A stretch of DNA of 64,000 bases from Acidobacteriota bacterium (lineage in GTDB: Bacteria > Acidobacteriota > UBA6911). The translations under genes were made by a program, and so were the position numbers. The stretch lies in the NCBI GenBank assembly GCA_012729555.1, contig JAAYCX010000057.1:20821-84820 (forward strand), read 5' to 3'. Of this stretch, positions 36,544 to 46,037 are shown piece after piece; positions within the stretch are counted from its first letter, which is position 1; each line of letters begins with the position of its first letter. The notes below the pieces were generated by a model. That model searched no databases. It saw nothing but the letters and a program-made list of their open reading frames with translations, and was not told the origin of the DNA.

Positions 36544-37884
36544 ATGCCCCCCTCTTTCGAATACGGACGGGTGATCCGCCTGGCGCTGCCCCTGGTGCTG
36601 ACCCAGGCCGGCCAGATGACGGTCCACCTGGTCGACAACGCCATGATCGGCCGCGTGGGGACGACGGAGCTCGCCGCCGCCTCCTTCGCCAACAGCATCT
36701 ACGTGGTGATCATGCTGTTCGGGATCGGCGTGTTCATGGGCGTCACCCCCCTCGTTTCCCGGGCCCGGGGGGGGCGGGACGACCTCGCCGCCGCCGCCCT
36801 CATGAAAAGCAGCCTGGCCTTTTCGGGTCTGCTGATCGGGGCCGTGACGGCGCTGGCCGCCGCCGTCGCCCTGGCCATGCCCCTGATGGGGCAGACGGAG
36901 GCCGTCGTCCGGCTTTCCCTCCCCTATTACGGCCTCCTGGCCCTGTCCACGATCCCCCTGCTGACGTTCATCCTGCTCAAGCAGATCGGGGAGGGGCTGG
37001 GGAACACGACGGCGGCCATGGGCGCCACGGTGATCGCCAACCTCGTCAACGTGACCGGCAACTACGTCCTGATCTTCGGGAAGTTCGGGTTCCCGGAACT
37101 GGGCCTGCTGGGCGCCGGCTACGCCACCCTTCTTTCCCGCATCGTCTCCCCCCTGCTGCTCGTGGCGCTGTTTGCGTGCGTCCCCTCGATCCGGGCCTCG
37201 TTCGCGCTCATGCGACGGGTGCGGGCGTCGTTCGCCCGGTTCGCGAGGGTGCTCTCGGTGGGACTCCCCATCGCCGGCCAGATGGTGCTCGAGGTGGCCG
37301 CCTTCTCCTGGAGCGCCGTCATGATGGGGTGGCTGGGGGAAGTGCCCCTGGCTTCGCACCAGATCGCCATGGGACTGGCCACCTTCTCCTTCATGATAGC
37401 CAACGCCGTGGCCATGGCCACGACGATCCGCGTGAGTTTCACGCTGGGCGGCGCGGACTACGGGGGTCTCCGGCGCCTCGCCTGGTCCGCGGTGCACGTG
37501 GCCGGCGCCTCCATGGGCTGCTGCGCCCTGGCCTTCCTGCTGCTGCGCCACGACATCCCCCGCCTCTTCACCCCCGACGGGCGGGTGATCGCCCAGGCGG
37601 CCTCGCTGCTGGCCATCGCCGCCCTCTTCCAGGTTTTCGACGGGCTGCAGATCACGTGCATCGGGATCCTGCGCGGGTTCGCCGATGTCAGGGTCCCGAT
37701 GCTGATATCGGGATTCTCCTACATGGTCATAGGCCTCGGCATGAGCTGGTTTCTGGCGTTCCGGCTCGGCTTCGGCCCCGAGGGGATCTGGTTCGGGTTC
37801 CTGGCCGGCCTCGCGGCCGCCTGCGCCCTCCTCGTCCTGCGCATCCGGATGCAGCTCCGCCCGGGGGTCCCGGAGCCGGGTTAG
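36544..37884 (+). CDS. MATE-family multidrug/sodium antiporter
   Basis: 446 residues with about 12 membrane helices in two MatE repeats. Recognisable segments are IRLALPLVLTQAGQMTVHLVDNAMIGRVG in repeat one and VGLPIAGQMVLEVAAFSWSAVMMGWLG in repeat two. It would export cationic compounds in exchange for sodium or protons; the substrate is unknown. It begins 47 bases after ssb. Its stop overlaps, base for base, the stop of the convergent DnaC-like gene. Confidence 0.92.
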   Translation: MPPSFEYGRVIRLALPLVLTQAGQMTVHLVDNAMIGRVGTTELAAASFANSIYVVIMLFGIGVFMGVTPLVSRARGGRDDLAAAALMKSSLAFSGLLIGAVTALAAAVALAMPLMGQTEAVVRLSLPYYGLLALSTIPLLTFILLKQIGEGLGNTTAAMGATVIANLVNVTGNYVLIFGKFGFPELGLLGAGYATLLSRIVSPLLLVALFACVPSIRASFALMRRVRASFARFARVLSVGLPIAGQMVLEVAAFSWSAVMMGWLGEVPLASHQIAMGLATFSFMIANAVAMATTIRVSFTLGGADYGGLRRLAWSAVHVAGASMGCCALAFLLLRHDIPRLFTPDGRVIAQAASLLAIAALFQVFDGLQITCIGILRGFADVRVPMLISGFSYMVIGLGMSWFLAFRLGFGPEGIWFGFLAGLAAACALLVLRIRMQLRPGVPEPG

Positions 37885-38600
37885 AACCGGTACTTGGCCT
37901 GCTTGATCTCGCGGCGGAAATCCTCCCCGCCGACTTCGACCGCGCGGCACATCTCGTAGAGGCGTGAACGCAGGCGTGCCCCGATGCGGTCGGTGAGGGT
38001 CTCTTCCCCCGCCTTTTTGGGGACGTCGAGATAATTGGAGGTGAACACGGTGAGCTTTTTTTCGTTGTACCGGCAGTTGATGATGTAGGCGATGGTGTCC
38101 CGCACCCACTCGGTCGGCTTGTTGGCCCCGAGTTCGTCCAGCACCAGCACCCGGGCTTCGAACACCGGGCGCAGGACCTGGAGTTCCGAAGTCTGAGAGA
38201 CCGGGTTCCAGCTCCCCTGGATTTCGCGCAGCAGGTCGCGGAAATCGTAGAAGAGCCCGCTGTCCCCCTTCTCCCGGATCACCTGTTTCAGGAGGGAAAC
38301 GGCCAGGTGCGTCTTCCCGACGCCGCAGGTCCCGACGAAAAGCAACCCGACGTCGATCTGCGGGTATTTTTCCAGGAAACGCTGGACGAAGAGCTTGGCC
38401 TTCTTCTGCGACTCGTGGATCGGACCGTAGGAATCCAGATCGCAGTGCTCGTAGCGTCCGGGGATGCGGGCCGCGGCGAGCAGCCGCTCCACCCGCGCGC
38501 CGTCGAGGCAGCGGCAGCGCCGCACCCCTTCCCCGGCCGGCTCCCAGCCGGAGCCGCCGCAGACCGGACAGACATCGCTTCGGGGATTTTCAGCATTCAT
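37881..38600 (-). CDS. DnaC/IstB-like ATPase with zinc ribbon
   Basis: 239 residues. An N-terminal zinc-ribbon-like knuckle (CPVCGGSGW ... CRCLDG) precedes a AAA+ domain with Walker A GTCGVGKTH at about 90-98, Walker B ARVLVLDELGA and sensor segment FTSNYLDVP. Helicase loaders (DnaC, DnaI) and IstB transposition proteins share this fold. No transposase or inverted repeats are nearby, so a replicative helicase loader is more likely. It lies 46 bases after the MBL-fold gene and may belong to that transcript. Confidence 0.8.
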   Translation of the reverse strand: MNAENPRSDVCPVCGGSGWEPAGEGVRRCRCLDGARVERLLAAARIPGRYEHCDLDSYGPIHESQKKAKLFVQRFLEKYPQIDVGLLFVGTCGVGKTHLAVSLLKQVIREKGDSGLFYDFRDLLREIQGSWNPVSQTSELQVLRPVFEARVLVLDELGANKPTEWVRDTIAYIINCRYNEKKLTVFTSNYLDVPKKAGEETLTDRIGARLRSRLYEMCRAVEVGGEDFRREIKQAKYRF

Positions 38601-38646
38601 GGCGCGATCAGAGTACCACAGATCGAGGTCTGCATGCAGCCCCGGG

Positions 38647-39717
38647 CTACCTCTCCCCCGAGGGGTTCCCCTCCGGCGGGGGCGCCTGCAGCTCCTTCAG
38701 CTCTATGTACATCTTCTGCACGTTGGCCGGGAAGAAATTCTGGAAGCCCCAGGAGGCGTAAGCGGCCGGAACGGGGATTTCCGTGATCGCCTGCTGCAGG
38801 CTGTCCCCGCGCTCGACGGCGGGCCGTACGAGCGAACGGAGCTCCCGGAGGTAGCGGGCGAAGGCGCGCACATCCTCCCTGGAACCGACATCGCCGTGTC
38901 CCGGGATGAAGGTTTCGGCGTCGAGCGCGAGCAAAGCGTCCACGGTCGCGCCCCACTCGAGCACTCGGGCGTCATCGGTGTTCGGGATCGCGCGGTTGAA
39001 GAACAGGTCCCCCACGAAGGCGATCTTCTCCCCGGGGAGGTAGAGGACGATGTCCCCCTCGGTATGGGCGTTGCCCAGGTGGAGCAGCCGGACTTCGCGC
39101 CCCCCCTCCCGGATGGAAAGCGTACGCTCGAAAGTGACCTGCGGGGGAAGGATCCTGAGGCGGGAGATGTTGTCCAGGTACCGCTGGCGCTGCCGGAGGC
39201 GTCCGCCGCCCGCCCCTGTGGAGGCGCCCGCCCCTGTGGAGGCGCCCGCCTCCGCAGAGGCGCTCTCGGCCCGCAGCGCCCGGATTTCGGCCGTGGCTGC
39301 CGCCACGGACCGCTCCCAGGCGGGGAGGTCGATCTCGACCACGTCCCGCCGCGCCCGGTCGCTCCCGACGATCTGGGCGCCGGCAAACACCTGGTTCCCA
39401 TGGGTGTGGTCCGTATGCCCGTGGCTGTTGATCACGTAGCGCACGGGCCGGTCGGTGACGGTGCGGACGGCGTCGCGGAGCTCTGCGCCCGCTTCGGGGG
39501 TGAAGTGGGTGTCGAACACGAGGACCGAGTGATCGAGCACCACGAAACCGGAATTGGCGACCGCGTTCGAATCGGGGCTGACGACGCGGGCGTAGACCCC
39601 GTCGGCGAGGCGCGCGAATCCGGGCGCCTCCGCCCCGGACGCGAAGAGGGCCGGGAGGACCACCGCCAGGGCGGCCGAAAGCCAGAGGGAAACGCGGGTG
39701 TGGACTCTGTCGGAAAT
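38647..39717 (-). CDS. Metallo-beta-lactamase-fold hydrolase, secreted, with AUU start
   Basis: 356 residues if translation starts at ATT (39717). The MBL core is clear: NSHGHTDHTHGN (HxHxDH), a histidine in LHLGNAHTEGDIVLYL, FVGDLFF and the last histidine in IPGHGD. This pattern resembles secreted class-B-like and quinoprotein-linked MBL proteins. Starting at ATT gives a full signal peptide (arginine-rich beginning, then LWLSAALAVVLPALFASGAEA). The only later start codon, GTG at 39663, leaves a hydrophobic core of about 8 residues. A Gly/Ala/Ser/Thr insert at about 150-170 is encoded by an 18-base tandem repeat. The substrate is unknown. Confidence 0.82.
   Translation of the reverse strand: MSDRVHTRVSLWLSAALAVVLPALFASGAEAPGFARLADGVYARVVSPDSNAVANSGFVVLDHSVLVFDTHFTPEAGAELRDAVRTVTDRPVRYVINSHGHTDHTHGNQVFAGAQIVGSDRARRDVVEIDLPAWERSVAAATAEIRALRAESASAEAGASTGAGASTGAGGGRLRQRQRYLDNISRLRILPPQVTFERTLSIREGGREVRLLHLGNAHTEGDIVLYLPGEKIAFVGDLFFNRAIPNTDDARVLEWGATVDALLALDAETFIPGHGDVGSREDVRAFARYLRELRSLVRPAVERGDSLQQAITEIPVPAAYASWGFQNFFPANVQKMYIELKELQAPPPEGNPSGER
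39208..39261. repeat. 18-base tandem repeat inside the MBL-fold gene
   Basis: Two exact copies (39208-39225 and 39226-39243) and one degenerate copy (39244-39261) of an 18-base unit. Translated on the minus strand they give a repeated Ala-Gly-Ala-Ser-Thr-Gly type linker. In-frame copy changes would alter linker length without breaking the gene. Confidence 0.85.
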
Positions 39718-39724
39718 GGCGCGA

Positions 39725-39730
39725 CCTCCC
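39725..39730 (-). promoter_or_regulatory. Ribosome-binding site of the MBL-fold gene (decides a non-AUG start)
   Basis: GGGAGG on the minus strand directly follows the stop of the protease gene and lies 7 bases before an in-frame ATT. No ATG, GTG or TTG stands at a workable distance. Confidence 0.65.
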
Positions 39731-40894
<1,164 letters not shown>

Positions 40895-40940
40895 TCAGAT
40901 GCCGGCCCCCGGCCGGAGAGTCCGCCGGGGGCCGCCCCCG

Positions 40941-42080
40941 TTACCGGAATCGGATGGTCGTGTCCCGGCCGATGTTGAGGTCCATGGTCAGCGACGTCTT
41001 GGCCAGGTTGGGAACCGGGACCGTGGTCACCAGCCTCAGGATGCTGATGTTGAGCCGGTATTCGCCCGGAGGCACCGGGCGCACGAAGCGGCAGGTGCCC
41101 TTGTTCCCCTCGGTGAGGATGGGGGTGGATTCGTAGCGCCCCGAGGCCCCCTCGAGCACGAACTTGAACCCGTCGAGCCGGTCCATTCTCCAGTCCCCCG
41201 CCAGCTTGTTGATGTTGACGTTGATGGTCTTGGGCGCCTTCTTGGCCTCGTCCGTCTTGCGGTCCCCTTCGGCCCGCTTGCCCGCCTGTTCGCGGGCATC
41301 CCCCATCCACTGCGCCTCCAGCTCGGCCAGCCGCCCCGCGGATTTCATCCGCTCGATGGTGGCGTTGATCTTCGCCAGCAGGGCGGTTTCCGTTTTTCTC
41401 ACGGCCACCGCGTACTGGTACTTGTTGACCAGGGTGGAGAGCACGTTCGTGTTGGGGTAGCTCTGGGCGCTGCTGTAGGTGATGAAGGGCTCGTCGCCCA
41501 CCACGGCGTCGACCTCCCCCCGGTTCAGCGCGCCCAGCGCGTCGTCGATGGTCGGGTACTTGGTCAGGGTAACGCCCGTCGCCTCGGTCTGGGACGCCAT
41601 GAAGGCGTCCGCCGGGCGACCTTCGGCCACGCCCACCGTTTTTCCCGAAAGGCTGGCCAGGCCCGTGATGTCGAATTCCTTGCGCTGGAAGGCGATGACG
41701 TCGCCCGTTTCGTAGTAGGGGGTCGAATAGGCGAAGTCCTGGGTGCGGCCCTGGTCGAGTTCCGTCGAGGAGAGGAGGATCTCGGCCTGCCCCTCCTTCA
41801 TGACCTCGTACATCCGCTCCACGCCCGAGATCTTGACCCAGCGGGGCTCGTAACCCAGGTCTTTCGCGATCTCGTTGCCGATGTCGACGCCGAAACCCTG
41901 GACCCCTGTTCCGGAGCCGAATTCAAAAGGCGCGTTCACGGCGAAGGTGAGGATGCGCACCGCCTTGTTCTTCATCATGCTTTCCTCGGCGGGAGGGATG
42001 ATCTCCTTTTTCTCGCCACCACAGCCGACGACCGAAAGCGCTACGATTGCCATCAATACCAGATATTTTATGCTTCGCAC
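40941..42080 (-). CDS. Solute-binding lipoprotein (family 3) with extra C-terminal domain
   Basis: 379 residues. The lipobox SVVGC gives lipidated C20. Residues about 40-270 match extracellular solute-binding protein family 3 (VNAPFEFGSGTGVQGFGVDIGNEIAKDLGY; QAEILLSSTELDQGRTQDFAYSTPYY; LSGKTVGVAEG; NRGEVDAVVGDEPFITY). After a charged linker with EAKKAPKTINVNINKL, the last 110 residues form an unrecognised beta-rich domain. The start is GTG after AGGAGGTAGGA. No permease or ATPase gene is adjacent, so it may be a sensor or an orphan binding protein for an amino acid. Confidence 0.85.
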   Translation of the reverse strand: MRSIKYLVLMAIVALSVVGCGGEKKEIIPPAEESMMKNKAVRILTFAVNAPFEFGSGTGVQGFGVDIGNEIAKDLGYEPRWVKISGVERMYEVMKEGQAEILLSSTELDQGRTQDFAYSTPYYETGDVIAFQRKEFDITGLASLSGKTVGVAEGRPADAFMASQTEATGVTLTKYPTIDDALGALNRGEVDAVVGDEPFITYSSAQSYPNTNVLSTLVNKYQYAVAVRKTETALLAKINATIERMKSAGRLAELEAQWMGDAREQAGKRAEGDRKTDEAKKAPKTINVNINKLAGDWRMDRLDGFKFVLEGASGRYESTPILTEGNKGTCRFVRPVPPGEYRLNISILRLVTTVPVPNLAKTSLTMDLNIGRDTTIRFR

Positions 42081-42142
42081 TCCTACCTCCTCGAAACGGG
42101 ATCCATGGACTGCTCAAACCGTCGACCAGCCTGACCGCACGT

Positions 42143-42169
42143 ATTTTAGCCAAACTGCACCCGCGACAA
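42143..42169 (-). promoter_or_regulatory. Weak candidate promoter before the solute-binding gene
   Basis: TTGTCG (42169-42164) and TAAAAT (42148-42143) on the minus strand with a 15-base spacer, shorter than usual. It lies in the 139-base gap after rimI. Confidence 0.35.
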
Positions 42170-42219
42170 AAGCTTTTTCGGCAGACGCCGGCCCGGCGCG
42201 CCGGCCCCGCGGGGGACAC

Positions 42220-42717
42220 CTAAAGCTTCTTTTCCATCACCCAGGCGTCCTCGACCGGATTGGTGTAGTAGTTGACGCGCGTCCCGGCGATGCCGAAACC
42301 GTGGGCGCGGTAGAACTGCAGGGCGGGCTGGTTCGATTTTCTCACCTCGAGAAAGCAGCGGGAGCAGCCGCGCCGGACCCCCTCCGCCCGGCAGGAGTCC
42401 ATCAGCCGCGTCCCGATCCCCCTGCGCTGCAGGCCGGGGAGCACCCCCAGTTTCAGGACTTCGAGGTCCCCGTCGACGGCGCGCGCCAGGTAAAACCCGA
42501 CGAGGCGCCTTTTTCCCCCGTCGGGGAGCACCACCGCCTTGGCGCCGAAATATCCCGGGAGATCCTCGAGAAACTTCCGGTAGTTGTCCACCCCCCAGAA
42601 GGTGAGGCGCACCCGCTCCTCGAGAGGCTCGAGCGACGCCAGGTCCTCGACCTCGAGGCGGGCCAGGTAGCAGCGCGCGGCTTCTTCAGCGTCCGCGGCT
42701 TTTGTTTCTGACAGCAT
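42220..42717 (-). CDS. rimI: RimI-like N-acetyltransferase
   Basis: 165 residues of the GNAT family. The acetyl-CoA-binding segment LGVLPGLQRRGIGTRLMD and the C-terminal NQPALQFYRAHGFGIAG, with the catalytic tyrosine, match RimI. RimI acetylates the N-terminal alanine of S18 and often sits next to tsaB, as here. Its start lies inside the last 32 bases of tsaB, implying coupling. Substrate assignment beyond the family is inference. Confidence 0.85.
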   Translation of the reverse strand: MLSETKAADAEEAARCYLARLEVEDLASLEPLEERVRLTFWGVDNYRKFLEDLPGYFGAKAVVLPDGGKRRLVGFYLARAVDGDLEVLKLGVLPGLQRRGIGTRLMDSCRAEGVRRGCSRCFLEVRKSNQPALQFYRAHGFGIAGTRVNYYTNPVEDAWVMEKKL

Positions 42718-43396
42718 CGGGAGGCCTTATGTACAGGGGCTCGGCCGCCGGCGCGTCCCCCGTTTGCCAGTATCTTCTGCGTCCGAGCGCCAGGCGGCCG
42801 ACGCCGGCCGCAAGGAACAGGTCTGCCGGGACCCGCCGCGGCCAACGGTCCGCCCCTTTCCCACTCCCCTCCCACGGGGATGCGCCGAGATCGCTCACTA
42901 TATATAAATGCCTGCCCGCGAGCGCGCGTTCAAGCTCCGATATCTTCCAGAGCGCCGGCCGCCCGGAGCGGGCCGGGCGGCCGGCGCGGCAGGTGTATTC
43001 GCCGTAATAGACCTCGTCGCGGTGCGCGTCCACGGCCACGCCGATCTTCCCCCCGAGCCACCCGGCCTGGCACGCAAGCACATCGAGGCCCGAAATCCCC
43101 GCAAAAGGTATCCCGAGCGACTGGGAAAGCCCGAGGGCCGTGCTGATACCGATCCGGATCCCGGTGAAGGATCCCGGCCCTATGCCCGCGGCGACCAGGC
43201 CCAGGTCCCCGAGCCCCCAGCCGGCGCTGCCGAGCAGGAACTCGATCGAACGGAGCAGCGACACGGAGTGGGTCCCCCCCGAGCATGTCCGGACCTCCCC
43301 GCGCAGTTCGGCCCCCTCGAGCAGCGCCACGCTGCCGCGCACGGATGAGGTGTCCAAAGCCAGTATTCCGGGGGTATCGCTCATGGGCATCGTCAT
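42686..43396 (-). CDS. tsaB: tRNA threonylcarbamoyladenosine biosynthesis protein TsaB
   Basis: 236 residues from the ATG at 43396. GILALDTSSVRGSVALLEG begins the ASKHA fold, and GIGPGSFTGIRIGISTALGLSQSLGIPFAGISGLDVLA is the TsaB signature. TsaB scaffolds TsaD and TsaE in making the t6A base at A37 of ANN-decoding tRNAs. ATG codons at 43390 and 43384 are also possible; no ribosome-binding site is visible for any. The predicted transcript begins only about 13 bases upstream. A 46-codon upstream extension crosses the promoter and is rejected. Confidence 0.92.
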   Translation of the reverse strand: MTMPMSDTPGILALDTSSVRGSVALLEGAELRGEVRTCSGGTHSVSLLRSIEFLLGSAGWGLGDLGLVAAGIGPGSFTGIRIGISTALGLSQSLGIPFAGISGLDVLACQAGWLGGKIGVAVDAHRDEVYYGEYTCRAGRPARSGRPALWKISELERALAGRHLYIVSDLGASPWEGSGKGADRWPRRVPADLFLAAGVGRLALGRRRYWQTGDAPAAEPLYIRPPDAVRNKSRGR

Positions 43397-43425
43397 TGAC
43401 AATCGCAGGATACGGATTATATACT
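43396..43425 (+). promoter_or_regulatory. Promoter of mutS (overlaps the tsaB promoter)
   Basis: TTGACA (43396-43401), an 18-base spacer and TATACT (43420-43425), or 16 bases to TATATA at 43418-43423. Its -10 shares bases with the -10 of the opposing tsaB promoter. The mutS leader would be about 95 bases. Confidence 0.65.
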
Positions 43426-43444
43426 GCAGCCTCTTTAACCTCAA
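43416..43444 (-). promoter_or_regulatory. Promoter of tsaB (overlaps the mutS promoter)
   Basis: On the minus strand TTGAGG (43444-43439), a 17-base spacer and TATAAT (43421-43416). Predicted start near 43409, leaving a very short leader. Confidence 0.7.
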
Positions 43445-43524
43445 GGTTTTGTGGCCGGATTCCGCGGCCGGCCGCAGGCGCGGGCAACCGAAGCGGCTCC
43501 CGGCAGGTCGGCAAGCAGAGCAAG

Positions 43525-46035
43525 ATGAGCGCAAACGAAGACCTCACCCCGATGATGAAGCAGTACCACGAGGTCAAGCGGCGCTTCCCCGGCAAGCTCG
43601 TCTTTTTCCGCCTGGGCGACTTTTACGAGATGTTTTACGAGGACGCCGTCCTGGCCTCCCGCGAGCTGGAAATCACGCTCACCTCGCGAAACCGGGACAA
43701 GAGCGGCGCCCCCATCCCCATGTGCGGAGTCCCCCACCATTCCGTCGACGGCTATGTCGCCCGGCTGATGAAGAAGGGGCACAAGATCGCCATCTGCGAG
43801 CAGGTGGAGGACCCCCGGAGCACCAAGAAGCTGGTCCAGCGCGAGGTCACCCGGGTCCTGACCCCCGGGACGGTCGTGGAGGAGATGCTGCTGGAACCGA
43901 AGGACCACAATTACCTGGGCAGCCTCTGGGCGACGCCCCAGGGGGTGGGGCTCGCTTTCATGGACCTGTCGACGGCCGACTTTCTCGCCACGGAATTCCT
44001 CGGCGAGGACGCCTGGCCCAGGACGGTCGACGAACTGACCCGCTTCGGCCCGAAGGAACTCCTCCTGCCGGAAAATGCGGGGGAGGACCTGGGGCGGAGA
44101 CTCCGGCTGGAATGGTCCGAGCAGTGGGTGGCGAGCCCGCTCGACGACTGGGCCTTCAGCCGCGATTACGCCGAGCGCATGCTGCTCGAACATTTCGGCG
44201 TGGCCAGCCTCGACGGGTTCGGTGCCGCCGGCCGGCCGCTCGCGCTCTCCGCCGCGGGCGCCCTGATCCACTACCTGCGCGACAGCCAGCTCTCGGCGCT
44301 CGGCAAGGTGGCGGCGCTGCGGTTCTTCGAGCCTTCCGAGTTCATGAAGCTGGACGCCTCCACCGTCAACAACCTGGAACTGGTGGCCACCCTGGACGGC
44401 TCCCGGAAAGGGTCGCTGCTGGCGCTCCTGGACCGGACCCGCACGGGGATGGGCGCCCGGTTGCTCAAGAGCCGGCTGCTGCTCCCCCTCATGGACGTGC
44501 CCGAACTGGAACGCCGGCTCGACTGCGTCGCGGCCCTCTCCGAGAGCGTCGCGGCCCTGGGGCGCCTCGGCGACCGACTGGGCGGGATCCTGGACCTGGA
44601 GCGCCTGATCAGCCGCGTCTGTGTCGGGGTCGCCAATCCCCGCGAACTGGTCGCCCTGGCCCAATCCCTCCGGGCGGTCGCCTCCCTGGAGCCGATTCTG
44701 GGAGAGTTCGGCGCCGCGCGCCTGGGCGAGATCCGCTCGGGGCTCGACCCGGTGGAGGACGCCTGCCGGCTGATCGAGGACGCCATCGCCGACGACCCCC
44801 CCTCCTCGTCCGCGGAGCCGGGCATCATCCGCCCGGGCTACTCGCCGGAACTGGACGAACTGCGATCGATCCGCCACAGCGGCAAGGGCTACATCGCCTC
44901 GCTCGAGGCGCGGGAGCGCCAGGGGACGGGCATCTCCTCCCTCAAGGTGAAGTTCAACCAGGTCTTCGGCTATTTCATCGAGGTCACCAAAGCCAACCTC
45001 CACCTGGTCCCCCCCCATTACATCCGCAGGCAGACGCTGGTCAACTGCGAACGCTTCATCACCGAGGAGCTCCAGGCCTACGAGGAAAAGGTCCTGGGGG
45101 CCGAAGAACGGATCGCCGCCATCGAAAAGGAGCTCTTCGCGGAAATCCGCAGGTTGATCGCCCTCGAGGGGGGGCGCGTCCAGGCCACCGCCCGCCTGGT
45201 CGGGGAACTGGACGTCTACGCCGCGCTGGCGCTCGCGGCGCTCGAGAACGATTACGTCCGCCCGGCCCTCACCGGCGGGGACGAAATCCTGATCCGCGCG
45301 GGGCGCCACCCGGTGGTGGAGCTGGAGAGCCGCCCCTTCATCCCCAACGACCTCCGTCTCGACTGCGCCGGCGACCAGCTGGCGATCCTGACCGGCCCCA
45401 ACATGGGAGGGAAATCGACCTATCTCCGGCAGACGGCCCTGATCGTCATCATGGCCCAGATGGGCTCGTACGTCCCCGCCCGGGAAGCGCGGCTCGGGTG
45501 CGTGGACCGCATCTACACCCGCGTCGGGGCTTCCGACAACCTGGCCCGCGGGCGCTCCACCTTCATGGTCGAGATGATCGAGACGGCCAACATCCTGAAC
45601 ACGGCCACCCCCCGGAGCCTGATCCTGCTCGACGAGGTCGGGCGCGGCACCGCCACCTTCGACGGGCTTTCCCTGGCGTGGGCGATCGCCGAATACCTGA
45701 TCCAGGACTCCACCCACCGGGCCAAGACCCTTTTCGCCACCCATTATCACGAACTGACCAAGCTGGCCGAGGTGCACCCCGGGGTCAAAAACCTCTGCAT
45801 GGCCATCGAGGAGGCGGGACAATCGATCGTCTTCCTGCGCAAGGTCGTGCCGGGGGCGGCCGACCGGAGCTACGGGATCGAGGTCGCCCGCCTGGCCGGG
45901 ATGCCGCGCGAGGTGCTCGCGCGCGCCCACCGGATCCTGGAGCGCCTGGAGAAGAAGGAAATCGACCTGACGGGACGTCCGCGCCGGCGCTCCGCCGAAG
46001 AGGTCATCGAAGAGATGCAGCGGTCGCTCTTCTAG
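43525..46035 (+). CDS. mutS: DNA mismatch repair protein MutS
   Basis: 836 residues. Mismatch-reading domain I has the Phe-x-Glu pair within FFRLGDFYEMF. The connector, lever and clamp domains follow, then the ATPase with Walker A GPNMGGKST at 624-632, the segment ASDNLARGRSTFMVEM, Walker B LILLDEVGRGTATFDGLSLAW and the helix-turn-helix end. The ATG is chosen because LTPMMKQYHEVKRRFPG is the canonical beginning; the frame is open 80 codons further upstream, but through the promoter. It leads a run of seven rightward genes. Confidence 0.97.
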   Translation: MSANEDLTPMMKQYHEVKRRFPGKLVFFRLGDFYEMFYEDAVLASRELEITLTSRNRDKSGAPIPMCGVPHHSVDGYVARLMKKGHKIAICEQVEDPRSTKKLVQREVTRVLTPGTVVEEMLLEPKDHNYLGSLWATPQGVGLAFMDLSTADFLATEFLGEDAWPRTVDELTRFGPKELLLPENAGEDLGRRLRLEWSEQWVASPLDDWAFSRDYAERMLLEHFGVASLDGFGAAGRPLALSAAGALIHYLRDSQLSALGKVAALRFFEPSEFMKLDASTVNNLELVATLDGSRKGSLLALLDRTRTGMGARLLKSRLLLPLMDVPELERRLDCVAALSESVAALGRLGDRLGGILDLERLISRVCVGVANPRELVALAQSLRAVASLEPILGEFGAARLGEIRSGLDPVEDACRLIEDAIADDPPSSSAEPGIIRPGYSPELDELRSIRHSGKGYIASLEARERQGTGISSLKVKFNQVFGYFIEVTKANLHLVPPHYIRRQTLVNCERFITEELQAYEEKVLGAEERIAAIEKELFAEIRRLIALEGGRVQATARLVGELDVYAALALAALENDYVRPALTGGDEILIRAGRHPVVELESRPFIPNDLRLDCAGDQLAILTGPNMGGKSTYLRQTALIVIMAQMGSYVPAREARLGCVDRIYTRVGASDNLARGRSTFMVEMIETANILNTATPRSLILLDEVGRGTATFDGLSLAWAIAEYLIQDSTHRAKTLFATHYHELTKLAEVHPGVKNLCMAIEEAGQSIVFLRKVVPGAADRSYGIEVARLAGMPREVLARAHRILERLEKKEIDLTGRPRRRSAEEVIEEMQRSLF

Positions 46036-46037
46036 CC

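Noticed and set aside
37881..38600. IstB-like ATPase as evidence of an IS21-type insertion sequence
   Set aside because: No transposase gene, terminal inverted repeats or target duplications are nearby. The zinc ribbon and context fit a helicase loader better.
43140..46037. Apparent 5' extension of the GT-C glycosyltransferase frame through mutS, making a 1537-residue protein
   Set aside because: The upstream part is an out-of-frame shadow of mutS with Arg/Gly/Pro bias. Only the part from 46038 is a real protein.
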